Of a stretch of DNA of 43,249 nt, positions 1 to 7,741 are shown piece after piece; positions within the stretch are counted from its first letter, which is position 1; each line of letters opens with the position of its first letter. The notes beneath the pieces were generated by a model that saw nothing but the letters and a program-made list of their open reading frames with translations, did not search any database and had not been told where the DNA came from. The stretch is from positions 1 to 43,249 of the forward strand of contig NZ_MTKN01000019.1 in NCBI RefSeq assembly GCF_001975825.1, written 5' to 3'. Made by a program: the position numbers and the translations under genes. The stretch comes from [Flexibacter] sp. ATCC 35208 (lineage in GTDB: Bacteria; Bacteroidota; Bacteroidia; Chitinophagales; Chitinophagaceae).

Positions 1-24
1 AGCTAAATGGGTAATTCTATAATA

Positions 25-60
25 AAATAACCGGCCCATTTTCAGAGGGCCGGTTATTTT
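25..60 (-). terminator. Rho-independent terminator, probably bidirectional
   Basis: A perfect 13-bp stem (25-37 with 47-59) encloses a 9-nt loop. It has A/T-rich flanks that give a U tract on either strand. It lies 19 nt past the stop codon of the minus-strand gene at 79-432, so that gene is its natural client. A gene entering from the left could also end here. Confidence 0.85.
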
Positions 61-78
61 TTACCAAGGTATCGAGTT

Positions 79-432
79 TTACCAAGGTCTCTCGGTCACA
101 ACGTAAGAGTGAGGTCTTACTTCTCTGTAGTACACATTTCCTCTATGATAATACCTAACGCCTCTGTGTACCCGCGTTTTATAACCTCTTGGTATAAAAT
201 CTACTGCCATGCCTGCAGGCGGTGCAGCTAATCTTTGATATCCTCCATTTACGGGGCGGTAATACCTGCCACTTGTATAATGATAATTAACTCCCTGATA
301 AGCCACTACTCTTGGATGTCCGGGCACGTTCTTTACCACCACTGCTTTTTCTCTATGACGGTGTTGAGCAGATACCTGCATGGTAACACCGGTAAAAAGA
401 ATCATCAGGATTAAAACAATTTTCGCTTTCAT
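79..432 (-). CDS. small secreted basic/tyrosine-rich protein, DUF6515-like
   Basis: The 117-residue product starts with a Sec signal peptide: a Lys pair, then a hydrophobic stretch ending near VSAQ at about residue 23. The mature part is rich in Arg, His and Tyr and has short VxYxGVxYxYxxGxYYRP-like patterns. These occur in small Bacteroidota envelope proteins such as the DUF6515 family, and the assignment is from memory of that pattern. It is probably periplasmic or outer-membrane associated; no enzymatic motif is visible. It stands alone, with a strong terminator 19 nt downstream and a long empty region upstream. Function unknown. Confidence 0.7.
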   Translation of the reverse strand: MKAKIVLILMILFTGVTMQVSAQHRHREKAVVVKNVPGHPRVVAYQGVNYHYTSGRYYRPVNGGYQRLAAPPAGMAVDFIPRGYKTRVHRGVRYYHRGNVYYREVRPHSYVVTERPW

Positions 433-823
433 AACCTTACTTTTTTGGTGAGTAACTATTGTTATAAGGCCAGTATCGTGCCAGATGGTTTAAAATACAT
501 AGTTAAATAGTGTTAATGCATCCTGAATATCCCCGGATTAGTAGATATTCAAATAATGACACATTAGTAGTATTGATATATGATTGGTGGGTGCTACATT
601 TAAAGATCGATCCTGCTGAGAAAGACATTTGTTTGTTCGTAACATGATGTTACAATTGAGAAGATTAATACTCTTGTTAGCATGAATGTATGCTATTGTT
701 GTTGTATTTGTAGGGGTTATCTATTTTTTGGATTCGTATTAATGGGTACATTAATATACAAGGGTATTTCACTGGGAGCTGCAAGAGGTGGCTCCTAAGT
801 GATTACCTGCTGATTTATTTCTA
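433..823. other. gene-free stretch with one perfect palindrome
   Basis: No convincing coding region was seen on either strand. The only structured element is a perfect 15-nt dyad at 639-653, GTAACAT-G-ATGTTAC, which could be an operator or a small hairpin. No TAnnTTTG promoter with a plausible client was found. The region may hold upstream signals for the broken gene at 824. Confidence 0.5.
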
Positions 824-1177
824 ATGAAAAGATTCTTAAAATGGATGCTGGTCTTCCTCTGTTTTCTACTTCTCATAATACTGTTATGCAACAGTAATTT
901 CCCTGTTTAAAGGGACGTACATCTGGAATGTCATTATATGGCCTATGCTTGTGATGTGGCGCAGTATCATGTGGTCCATTCTAAACTAGCTAAAATGAAA
1001 GGAAGAGAGATATTTTTGCAATTTAATAATTATGAAGAGAGTGTGAGTTTTCATAGAAGTTTAGAGCAATGTACGATTTGTTATAAAATCATGGTAGATG
1101 GGGATTTGAAATTTAATTTGTGGAAGTGGAATCATATACTGAATGTAAAAAATTACATGGTTAAATGGGATAGGTAA
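824..1177 (+). pseudogene. lipoprotein-like secreted protein interrupted by an in-frame TAA
   Basis: ATG at 824 opens a signal sequence (MKRFLKWM, then a Leu/Ile/Phe-rich core ending in LLCNSN, a lipobox-like Cys). It meets TAA at 908-910 after 28 codons. The same frame then continues without a stop to 1177 for another 89 codons, starting RDVHLECHYMAYACDVAQYHV. A signal peptide directly followed in frame by a Cys-containing domain indicates one gene of about 117 codons broken by one nonsense codon. The HYMAYACD..QYHV segment resembles small Bacteroidota lipoproteins of unknown function, recalled and not verified. The downstream part could still start at ATG 938 but would lack an export signal. 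Readthrough, sequencing error and true decay cannot be told apart here. Confidence 0.6.
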
Positions 1178-1264
1178 TGATCCGTTAATAATATTTTTCT
1201 TAGGTGATTGTTTAACCATTCAGAAGGTATACAAATGATTGTAGAACAATAATCTATTTTGAAA

Positions 1265-1297
1265 GAAGGGACGAAAGCCTAAGCCTTCCGTCCCTTC
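1265..1297 (-). terminator. hairpin overlapping the 3' end of the 1279-1734 gene
   Basis: GAAGGGACG (1265-1273) pairs with CGTCCCTTC (1289-1297). On the minus strand the stem is followed by TTTCAAAATAG, a weak U tract. The stop codon of the minus-strand gene sits in the loop, so the hairpin would form at the very end of its message. Confidence 0.5.
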
Positions 1298-1734
1298 TTC
1301 TTTTGTTCAAATTTCTCAATATATTCACTCAACAACACATCCACCTTTCCACCCTTCAAATAAGCCTGTGCAATCTCCAACTCCCCCGCATTCGATATCT
1401 TCCCTTTCTTCAAAATACTCTCAATTGGATTAACCCTCACCACCTCTTCCGACATCCCATTTTTCTCCACCTGCTCCCAAAAATACTCGACATATTTCCC
1501 CGTACCTTCCTGAAACATATTCAGAATATTCCGTTTCGTGATTTTTAAACTCTTTTCATTTCTGAATTCAGCAGCAGGTTGTAAGATATCCTCTTTCATT
1601 TCCCGGTTGAATTTTAGTGTCTGGCTAATGTTCTGGGGAGTCCAGCCTTCAGGAGGAAACTTTTCAATAGCATCTATGATAAAGTCAAAAATCGGTGCCA
1701 GCTTTTTTGCTTCTGTATCGTAGTTGAAAGACAT
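1279..1734 (-). CDS. hypothetical protein, 151 aa
   Basis: The reading frame is open upstream to 1926, but that would overlap the divergent MFS gene at 1875 and add a sequence that does not look coding. I therefore place the start at ATG 1734, giving a product that begins MSFNYDTEAKKLAP. The protein is soluble, charged and predicted largely helical. It has a PPEGWTPQNISQTLKFNREM segment in the middle and a Lys-rich C-terminus (EQKKKGRKA). No signal peptide, membrane segment or catalytic motif is visible, and I do not recognise a family. It is divergent from the MFS exporter gene with a 140-bp gap and has no evident operon partner. Confidence 0.65.
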   Translation of the reverse strand: MSFNYDTEAKKLAPIFDFIIDAIEKFPPEGWTPQNISQTLKFNREMKEDILQPAAEFRNEKSLKITKRNILNMFQEGTGKYVEYFWEQVEKNGMSEEVVRVNPIESILKKGKISNAGELEIAQAYLKGGKVDVLLSEYIEKFEQKKKGRKA

Positions 1735-1832
1735 TAGATTGATTTTTTCAAAGGAATAGTTAGTAAACGAATTCGTATAATCACGCAATATACCTATAAA
1801 TAAAATATATACCCTCAAGACAAAAAAACTAC

Positions 1833-1840
1833 TAATTTTG
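1833..1840 (+). promoter_or_regulatory. candidate -7 box (TAATTTTG) for the MFS gene
   Basis: This is an exact match to the Bacteroidota -7 consensus TAnnTTTG, 34 nt before the ATG at 1875. No convincing TTG -33 element was found at the usual distance, so this is a prediction from one half of the promoter. Confidence 0.45.
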
Positions 1841-1874
1841 TACCCTGATCGTCTTTTATTGCGTCGCCAACCAT

Positions 1875-3062
1875 ATGAAAAAGAGTTTATTGCCCTTACT
1901 GCTGGGCGGTTTAGGAATAGGAACAACTGAATTTGTAATGATGGGGCTTTTGCAGGATATTGCCAGTGACCTGCACATCACAATCCCTGAAGCGGGCCAC
2001 CTCATTTCAGCCTATGCATTAGGCGTTGTTGTAGGAGCACCCTTGCTGGTCATGCTAAGTGTAAAGCACCCTCCCAAGAAGATTTTACTTGCATTAATGC
2101 TGATTTTCACTGTGTTCAATGCTTTGTCTGCATTCTCACCCAGCCCTGTCACACTACTCATGGCAAGGTTTTTTGCGGGCTTACCACATGGGGCTTTCTT
2201 TGGTGTAGGTTCAGTAGTAGCCAGCAGACTGGCAGATAAAGGCAAGCAGGCCCAGGCGATTGCGGTGATGTTCTCCGGACTGACGATTGCCAACCTGGTG
2301 ATGGTGCCGATAGGGACATGGATAGGCCACCACCTGCTGTGGAGGTATACATTTGGACTGGTAGCAGTAATTGGTTTGATCACGCTGGTAGCTATCAAAT
2401 TGTGGTTACCTGCCTTGCCGGCAAATGAAAACGCCGATCCCAAAAAGGAAATGGAAATAGTGAAGAACCCACAGGCATGGCTGGTGATTGCGATCACTGC
2501 TGTAGGCACCGGCGGTATGTTTGCCTGGATCAGTTATATTTCTCCGTTAATGACGGAAGTATCCCGTTTCTCACCTGATAGTGTATCCTGGATTATGGTA
2601 TTGGCTGGTTTTGGGATGATCGTAGGGAACCTGATCGGCGGTAAACTGGCCGATCGTTTTCAGCCGGTATATACCTGTGCCGGTCTCTTGTTGTGTATGG
2701 CCGTGAACTTGCTGGCGATCCATTACTTTTCAGGGTACCAGTTCATATCATTATTCCTGACTTTCATGACGGGGGCATTGTCTATGATGATTGCTGCACC
2801 GATACAGATATTGATGATCAATACATCTGGCGACTCAGAGATGTTGGGGGCTGCACTGATACAGGCGGCCTTTAATATTGGGAATTCCCTGGGCGCGTTC
2901 CTGGGTGGATTGCCGATTGTGATGGGATATGGATTTACTTATCCGGTGGTAGTAGGCGCTTGTATGGCAGTGATAGGAGTCGGTTTTGCGATCCGGTTGA
3001 TAAAGATGCAAAACCCGCCCGTGAGGATGGATGCCAGTGGAACAACAGGGATGGCTGTATAA
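1875..3062 (+). CDS. MFS exporter, DHA1 family (AraJ/NepI/YdhP-like)
   Basis: At 395 aa the length is typical of 12-TM DHA1 antiporters. The N-terminus (LGGLGIGTTEFVMMGLLQDIA) and following DLHITIPEAGHLISAYALGVVVGAPLL are the characteristic start of the AraJ-type subgroup, which includes sugar and purine-nucleoside exporters. FFAGLPHGAFFGVG in TM4 and the following segment agree. It would act in the inner membrane as a proton-coupled exporter of a small metabolite or drug; the substrate cannot be told. It is monocistronic, with a candidate promoter at 1833. The last codons begin a short 18-bp tandem repeat that runs past the stop (3053-3106). Confidence 0.9.
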   Translation: MKKSLLPLLLGGLGIGTTEFVMMGLLQDIASDLHITIPEAGHLISAYALGVVVGAPLLVMLSVKHPPKKILLALMLIFTVFNALSAFSPSPVTLLMARFFAGLPHGAFFGVGSVVASRLADKGKQAQAIAVMFSGLTIANLVMVPIGTWIGHHLLWRYTFGLVAVIGLITLVAIKLWLPALPANENADPKKEMEIVKNPQAWLVIAITAVGTGGMFAWISYISPLMTEVSRFSPDSVSWIMVLAGFGMIVGNLIGGKLADRFQPVYTCAGLLLCMAVNLLAIHYFSGYQFISLFLTFMTGALSMMIAAPIQILMINTSGDSEMLGAALIQAAFNIGNSLGAFLGGLPIVMGYGFTYPVVVGACMAVIGVGFAIRLIKMQNPPVRMDASGTTGMAV

Positions 3063-3106
3063 ACAGTTCAGGCTATTTAAGCTCTTTAGGCAGTTCAAGC
3101 TGTTTA
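3053..3106 (+). repeat. three degenerate 18-bp repeats straddling the MFS stop codon
   Basis: Units start at 3053, 3071 and 3089. In the frame of the gene they read AV-stop, AI-stop and AV-Gln, with each Ala codon (GCT, GCT, GCA) in register. The first unit holds the last two codons and the stop of the MFS gene. Identity is modest (roughly two thirds), so chance is not excluded, but the pattern matches the longer gene-end repeats elsewhere in the window. Confidence 0.5.
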
Positions 3107-3285
3107 CTGTTTTATTGACAACTATTTTGTTTTTAATCTTTTATAATTATTTTTATCTGAATAAATCAAGCATATGCATTACGTAAGTTATCTGCCACCT
3201 CCTGTATTATAGTGTATTCCAATAGGTATTTACATTATTAATATAATAGCTGCTCTACAGAGCAAGCTAAACAGATAACTTATTC

Positions 3286-4149
3286 ATGAAAAAATCATAT
3301 GTTGTATTACACCTGGCTGTAATACTCGCTGGCTTTACCGGTGTGTTCGGTAAGCTCATCTCTCTCAACGAAGGATTGCTTGTATGGTATAGACTATTTT
3401 TCTCCTTCATCTGGTTATTTTTTATACTCAGGCTGTTTAAAATTGACAACCGTCTTGCGCACAGGGAAAAGTTTAACCTCGCCAAAGTCGGGTTATTGAT
3501 TACGTTACACTGGGTGCTCTTTTATGCCAGTATCAAATATTCCAATATTTCCATTGGGGTGGTTTGCTTTTGTCTGACCAGTTTCTTTACCGCGATCTTT
3601 TCTCCTTTAATAAATAAAAAGAGGTTTGCCGTGTCGGAGCTCTTAATGAGCATGCTGACATTATTAGGTATCGGACTGATCTTCCATTTTGACCGATCGT
3701 ATCATGCGGGAATTATCTTAGGGGTGATCTCATCAGCGTTTGGGGCATTGTATACGGTGTACAATGAGCGGTTGGTACACCATTATGATAGCAAGGTGAT
3801 AAATTATTACCAGATGTTAGGAGGCACGATTGGACTAGGTCTGTTATTGCCGCTGTACCTGCATTTTTATCCTGCGGTTAGTTTAATACCGGGTATGAAG
3901 GATACGATATATCTGTTGCTGTTATCGCTGTTCTGTACCGTTGGGTTATATGTAATGTTTGCGGAGGTATTGAAAAAGATTCCTGCATTTACAGTCAACC
4001 TGAGTTTTAACCTGGAGCCGGTTTACGCAATTATTATGGCCTTTTTGTTTTTTGGAGAAGGGAAGGATGTGAATTTTTCTTTTTATGTAGGGCTGATATT
4101 AGTAATGGCGTCGGTGGTGTTGCAAAGTATTATTTCGGTGAGGAAATAG
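3286..4149 (+). CDS. EamA/DMT-family transporter
   Basis: The 287-residue, strongly hydrophobic protein has about ten predicted TM helices arranged as two repeats, as in the drug/metabolite transporter superfamily. EamA hallmarks are visible: an early SLNEGLLVWYRLFFSFIWL segment, GALYTVYNERLVHHY at the start of the second half, and NLSFNLEPVYAIIMAFLFFGEG near the end, the typical second-repeat E-P...GE signature. It probably exports a metabolite or amino acid across the inner membrane; the substrate is unknown. It stands alone, with 223 bp before it and an inverted-repeat element after it. Confidence 0.9.
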   Translation: MKKSYVVLHLAVILAGFTGVFGKLISLNEGLLVWYRLFFSFIWLFFILRLFKIDNRLAHREKFNLAKVGLLITLHWVLFYASIKYSNISIGVVCFCLTSFFTAIFSPLINKKRFAVSELLMSMLTLLGIGLIFHFDRSYHAGIILGVISSAFGALYTVYNERLVHHYDSKVINYYQMLGGTIGLGLLLPLYLHFYPAVSLIPGMKDTIYLLLLSLFCTVGLYVMFAEVLKKIPAFTVNLSFNLEPVYAIIMAFLFFGEGKDVNFSFYVGLILVMASVVLQSIISVRK

Positions 4150-4157
4150 ATGTCAGA

Positions 4158-4314
4158 GAATAAATGAAGAGGGTGTATCTTAAAAAAATGAAACTCCTGA
4201 GAGTCGCATAAATTGGAATCTGGCTCCATTAGATATCTGAATTAAAACCTTCATGAAAACCATTTTCAGAAAGAAGACGGTGTATCTAACTTGGATACAC
4301 CCTCTTCTTTATTC
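4158..4314. repeat. 157-bp segment bounded by 21-22 nt inverted repeats
   Basis: The left arm, 4158-4179, matches the reverse complement of the right arm, 4294-4314, over 21 positions with one extra T in the left arm. A perfect 14-bp core is GAAGAGGGTGTATC. The right arm also forms the 3' side of the terminator hairpin 4270-4310 and includes the last codons of the minus-strand permease gene. The interior has no coding potential. It could be a MITE-like remnant or a duplicated terminator arm; no target-site duplication is obvious. Confidence 0.5.
4270..4310 (-). terminator. terminator of the MacB-type pump operon
   Basis: A 17-nt arm at 4270-4286 pairs with 4294-4310 with one mismatch around a 7-nt loop. 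On the minus strand it is followed by TCTGAAAATGG, a poor U tract. The stem reaches into the permease stop codon, so it would end the operon transcript. Confidence 0.65.
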
Positions 4315-5514
4315 ATACCGGAGTGCTTCGATAGGATCTAAGCGGGATGCCTTTTGAGCAGGGTAGTAGCCAAAGAAGATGCCTATGAAAGAACAGACCG
4401 TAAAGGATAATAAAATGGATGTCTGACTGACAACGGGTGGCCAGCCTAATATATGGACCACTAATAAAGATAGCCCTTCTCCTATTAATATACCGATAAT
4501 GCCACCTGCGAGACTGATGAGTACCGCCTCCATTAAAAACTGCTGAAGGATGTCAATCCCTCTGGCACCGATGCTCATGCGCAGGCCTATCTCACGGGTG
4601 CGCTCGGTGACGGAGACGTACATGATGTTCATAATGCCGATACCGCCTATGAGTAGTGAGATGCCTGCGATAGCTGTCAGTAAAATAGTTAATAACCCGG
4701 TGACATTGCCGACAGTTTGAATCAGTTCTGCCTGTGTTTTGATCACGAAGTCATTCTCTGCATTTCTGCCAAGAGGGTGTGCGGAGCGGAGAATATTCGA
4801 TAACTCGGCAGAAGCAGGAAAGGAAAGGGCTTCTGATTTAGCGGAGGCGAAGATGCTCCCGAAATAATTCGTAGCAGTGATCCTCTTTTGTACGGTGGTA
4901 TAGGGCGCAATGATCATATCATCCTGATCCTGGCCGAGGGTGTTCTGACCTTTTTTAGCAATGATGCCAATCACTTTAAATGGTATTTTATTAAAGCGGA
5001 TAGTTTTGCCGATGGGGTTCGTGCCTTTGGGGAAGATGTTGTCTACGACCGTCTGACCAAGGAGACACACCTTTGCATAGGTACGCACATCCCTTTCTGA
5101 AAAAGGAATACCATCCCTGATATGCATATTTTTGATAGCAAGGAATTGTTCATTCACACCCTCTACAGTTGTGGGCCAGTTGAGAGAGCCATTGATGGCC
5201 TGGCCGCGGGACTGTACATCGGGAGAGATACCGGTGATGAGGGTGGCTTCCTGTTGGATGGTTTCGATGTCTTTGATGGTAAGGTTAGCGATGTTAGCGC
5301 CCTGCAGACGGGCACCGCCGGCATCGGAGCTGTTGGGAAGTATGATGATAAGATGAGAGCCAAGAGAGGAGAGGGAATGGTGAATGTTAATCTTGGAAGC
5401 TTCGCCGAGTGCACCGATGGTGATCACAGCTGCTACGCCGATGATGACGCCGAGCATGGTGAGGAGGGAACGGAGCTTATTGCGCTGCAATGCTTTGAGA
5501 GCGAGTTTGAGCAT
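4309..5514 (-). CDS. MacB-type ABC transporter permease (FtsX domain)
   Basis: At 401 aa this is the permease half of a MacB-type pump. The N-terminus LALKALQRNKLRSLLTMLGVIIGVAAVI is the family signature, followed by a periplasmic MacB_PCD domain (about 45-240). The C-terminal FtsX domain carries three TM helices, with SLLIGGIGIMNIMYVSVTERTREIG between the first two. It couples ATP hydrolysis by the separate ATPase (5808-6554) to extrusion of periplasmic substrates through the MacA-like adaptor and TolC. It is last in the operon; the ATPase gene lies 293 bp upstream of it across a tandem-repeat array, which is unusual for subunits normally tightly coupled. Confidence 0.93.
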   Translation of the reverse strand: MLKLALKALQRNKLRSLLTMLGVIIGVAAVITIGALGEASKINIHHSLSSLGSHLIIILPNSSDAGGARLQGANIANLTIKDIETIQQEATLITGISPDVQSRGQAINGSLNWPTTVEGVNEQFLAIKNMHIRDGIPFSERDVRTYAKVCLLGQTVVDNIFPKGTNPIGKTIRFNKIPFKVIGIIAKKGQNTLGQDQDDMIIAPYTTVQKRITATNYFGSIFASAKSEALSFPASAELSNILRSAHPLGRNAENDFVIKTQAELIQTVGNVTGLLTILLTAIAGISLLIGGIGIMNIMYVSVTERTREIGLRMSIGARGIDILQQFLMEAVLISLAGGIIGILIGEGLSLLVVHILGWPPVVSQTSILLSFTVCSFIGIFFGYYPAQKASRLDPIEALRYE

Positions 5515-5527
5515 GATGGGAGGATTT

Positions 5528-5833
5528 AATAGTTTTCGGTTACAGGGTAAAACATATGAGAACTAGAAATGGTAATAGTTTTCAGTTACGGGTAAAACGT
5601 ATAAGAACTAGAAATGCTAATCATCTTCGGTTACAGGAAAAACGAATGATATCCTGAAATGCTAATAATTTTCAGTTTCAGTTAAAACGTAAAAGCACTT
5701 TGAAATGCTGATAGTTTTAAATTACTGGAAAAACGAATGAGTACTTTGAAATGCTGATAGCCTTCCGTCACAGGAAAAATGCGATTGAGGATTTTACCTG
5801 AAAGCTCCTAATAGTCTTCGCTTACCGGCAATG
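5528..5833. repeat. array of six 45-54 bp repeats derived from the 3' end of the ATPase gene
   Basis: Units start at 5528, 5574, 5619, 5664, 5710 and 5756 (lengths 46, 45, 45, 46, 46, 54). A seventh, from 5810, is the end of the ATPase gene itself. Read on the minus strand in the ATPase frame, the gene ends LPVSEDY-stop. The copies read FPVTEGYQ, PVI-stop-NYQ, LTETENY-stop, FPVTEDD-stop, LPVTENYY and PVTENY-stop, so the C-terminal peptide is still recognisable. The array fills nearly all of the 293 bp between ATPase and permease. There are no CRISPR features: units are contiguous and no spacers exist. Confidence 0.85.
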
Positions 5834-6554
5834 CCGCCAACACTTTCCTTGCATTTTGTACCAATAAATTTGCCGTATCCTTCATTACTTTCCCATCTTT
5901 TAAAACAATCGTCCTGCTACTAAACCCTGCTATATCCGGCTCATGTGTCACAAATACAATTGTCTTCTTCTGCACCTGATTCAATTCCTGCATCAATGAC
6001 ATGATCTCATAAGAAGTCCTTGAATCCAGGTTCCCCGTCGCTTCATCCGCCAATATCATTACTGGTTCATTCACCAATGCCCTTGCTATTGCTACCCGCT
6101 GCTGTTGCCCGCCGGATAGTTCACTGGGCATATGATGTAGCCGGTTGCCTAGTTTTACCGCCTCCAATGCCGCAATTGCCCGTTCTTTTCTTTCCGTAGG
6201 CGTGATCTTTTTATTATAAAACAAAGGCAGCTCTACATTCTCCAATGCAGATGTACGTGGCAGCAGGTTATACGCCTGAAATACAAACCCTATCTTTTCA
6301 TTTCTGAGTCTGGCCAGTTCATTGCGATTGAGTGAAGCAATATTTACTTCATCCAGCAAATAATCACCTGAACTGGGTTTGTCAAGGCACCCCAATGTAT
6401 TCAATAACGTTGTTTTGCCAGAACCGCTACTCCCCATGATGGTCACGAATTCTCCTTCCTGTACGGTAAATGACACGCCTTTCAACGCTCTCACTATTTC
6501 TGTGCCCATTTGAAATTCACGTTTTATCTCCTGTAGGTTTAATATTGTTCTCAT
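5808..6554 (-). CDS. MacB-type ABC transporter ATPase
   Basis: The 248-residue cytoplasmic ATPase belongs to the LolD/MacB class. Walker [10 protein letters not shown] is at residues 41-49, the Q-loop at FVFQAYNLL, signature [15 protein letters not shown], Walker [10 protein letters not shown] with D-loop GNLDS, and a switch His in VTHEPD. It pairs with the FtsX-type permease downstream; in E. coli MacB the two are fused, here they are separate. Its start overlaps the adaptor gene stop by 4 nt (6551-6554), implying translational coupling. The C-terminus LPVSEDY lies in the last unit of the repeat array that follows. Confidence 0.94.
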   Translation of the reverse strand: MRTILNLQEIKREFQMGTEIVRALKGVSFTVQEGEFVTIMGSSGSGKTTLLNTLGCLDKPSSGDYLLDEVNIASLNRNELARLRNEKIGFVFQAYNLLPRTSALENVELPLFYNKKITPTERKERAIAALEAVKLGNRLHHMPSELSGGQQQRVAIARALVNEPVMILADEATGNLDSRTSYEIMSLMQELNQVQKKTIVFVTHEPDIAGFSSRTIVLKDGKVMKDTANLLVQNARKVLAALPVSEDY

Positions 6555-7633
6555 TTTGTAATAATTGAATCTTTCGGACTGATACCTGCTATCACCTCTA
6601 CATGTGTATTATCATCCAGCCCCGTCTGAACCATCGTTTCGATCAGTGAATCACCTCGCTTGATCCATACGTAGCGGGACTTGTCTTTATGTACCTGTGG
6701 TCTTAATTTGTATTGGGTAGTCGTCAGTGAATCGGGGTAATAGTTGAGAGCTTTTGAGCTTATTAATAAAGCACGCGGTACTTCTTTTGTATAAATAGTA
6801 ATATTTGCTGTCATCCCCGGTTTCAATTTCAACTCATCATTAGGCGCATAAATGATAGTCGTATAAGTCACCACATTCGAACTCACCTTTGGCTGTAACC
6901 TCACATCCGAAATGGTTCCTTTAAATACATCATCAACATAAGCATCCACTGTAAACGACACCCGTTCTCCCTTTTGAATATCGCCGATATCTGCCTCGTC
7001 TACATCTGCCTGCACCTGCATTTGCTTAATGTCCTTTGCCAACACAAACAAAGTAGGTGTTGTAAATGAGGAGGCTACAGTCTGACCAATGCTCACATTT
7101 CGGCTAAGCACCACACCGTCAATAGGTGCCAGAATATCTCCATAAGAAAGGTTCTTTTGCGCTGACCGTAATGTGGCTTCTGCATTGGCAACTCCCGCCA
7201 CTGCTGCATTGTAGTTGTTTAATGCGATGTCGTAATCTGCCTTACTGATAGAACCGGTGTTGTACAGGATCTCCTGTCTATGGAAATTACTTTTATTATA
7301 AGCCAGTGTACTCTGCTGTGTGGCCAACGCTGCCATATTCTGATCTACTGTAGCCTGTAGTAATGATTTATCCAGTTGCGCGAGCAACTGACCTTTGTGT
7401 ACTACAGAGTTAAAATCTGCATTGATCATGCTGATAATACCTGATACCTGTGTGCCTACAGATACTGTATCCAGAGGTGCGATGGTGCCGGTAGCGGTAA
7501 CTGACTGGGCGATCCTGCCATAAGTTGCCAGCTCTACCGGGAGCACGATACGGGCAGGTTTATGGGTAATGAGCAATGCCGTACAGGCAATTGCTGCAAT
7601 AAGGATAGATGCTATTGTAAGGTTCTTTTTCAT
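6551..7633 (-). CDS. MacA-like periplasmic adaptor (HlyD/RND membrane-fusion family)
   Basis: The 360-residue protein has an N-terminal membrane anchor (TIASILIAAIACTALLI). A split lipoyl domain follows (VSVGTQVSGIISMINADFNSVVHKGQLLAQLD and DGVVLSRNVSIGQTV), flanking a helical hairpin at about 95-165, then beta-barrel and membrane-proximal domains with LKPGMTANITI. It bridges the MacB-type permease and TolC. The gene overlaps the ATPase by 4 nt. Its ATG is embedded in ACAATGA, the end of a copied tolC 3' terminus (7630-7685), so the tolC-adaptor junction keeps an ATGA-like overlap with the copy rather than with the real tolC stop. Confidence 0.93.
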   Translation of the reverse strand: MKKNLTIASILIAAIACTALLITHKPARIVLPVELATYGRIAQSVTATGTIAPLDTVSVGTQVSGIISMINADFNSVVHKGQLLAQLDKSLLQATVDQNMAALATQQSTLAYNKSNFHRQEILYNTGSISKADYDIALNNYNAAVAGVANAEATLRSAQKNLSYGDILAPIDGVVLSRNVSIGQTVASSFTTPTLFVLAKDIKQMQVQADVDEADIGDIQKGERVSFTVDAYVDDVFKGTISDVRLQPKVSSNVVTYTTIIYAPNDELKLKPGMTANITIYTKEVPRALLISSKALNYYPDSLTTTQYKLRPQVHKDKSRYVWIKRGDSLIETMVQTGLDDNTHVEVIAGISPKDSIITK

Positions 7634-7741
7634 TGTTAATTATAATAGAATTCGTAAATTTTGATTGCCAATGCAGCGTTGTATTTCATTGTTGATTATA
7701 AAAGAATTCGTAAACTTTTATCGTCAGTGCTGCATTGTATT
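7630..7741. repeat. 56-bp tandem duplication of the tolC 3' end
   Basis: Copy a (7630-7685) lies between tolC and the adaptor gene; copy b (7686-7741) is the authentic end of tolC. The units are adjacent, equal in length and roughly 80% identical. On the minus strand copy b encodes YNAALTIKVYEFFYNQQ-stop; copy a encodes YNAALAIKIYEFYYN-stop-Q-stop. Differences are four synonymous, three conservative (T/A, V/I, F/Y) and one Gln-to-stop change. Copy a therefore diverged in a coding-like way, or comes from a homologous tolC end. Confidence 0.9.

Noticed and set aside
639..653. Operator for a specific regulator
   Set aside because: The 15-nt palindrome is perfect, but no regulator gene or matching second site was found nearby.
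1734..1926. N-terminal extension of the 151-aa unknown protein up to 1926
   Set aside because: It would overlap the divergent MFS start and its promoter, and the added residues do not look like a domain or signal peptide.
2012..2509. 165-codon minus-strand open frame inside the MFS gene
   Set aside because: It is antisense to a clear 12-TM transporter, and its composition mirrors the codon structure of the opposite strand.
5528..5807. Possible CRISPR-like array
   Set aside because: Units are contiguous, diverged from each other and without unique spacers, and they match the end of the adjacent gene. No cas gene is present.
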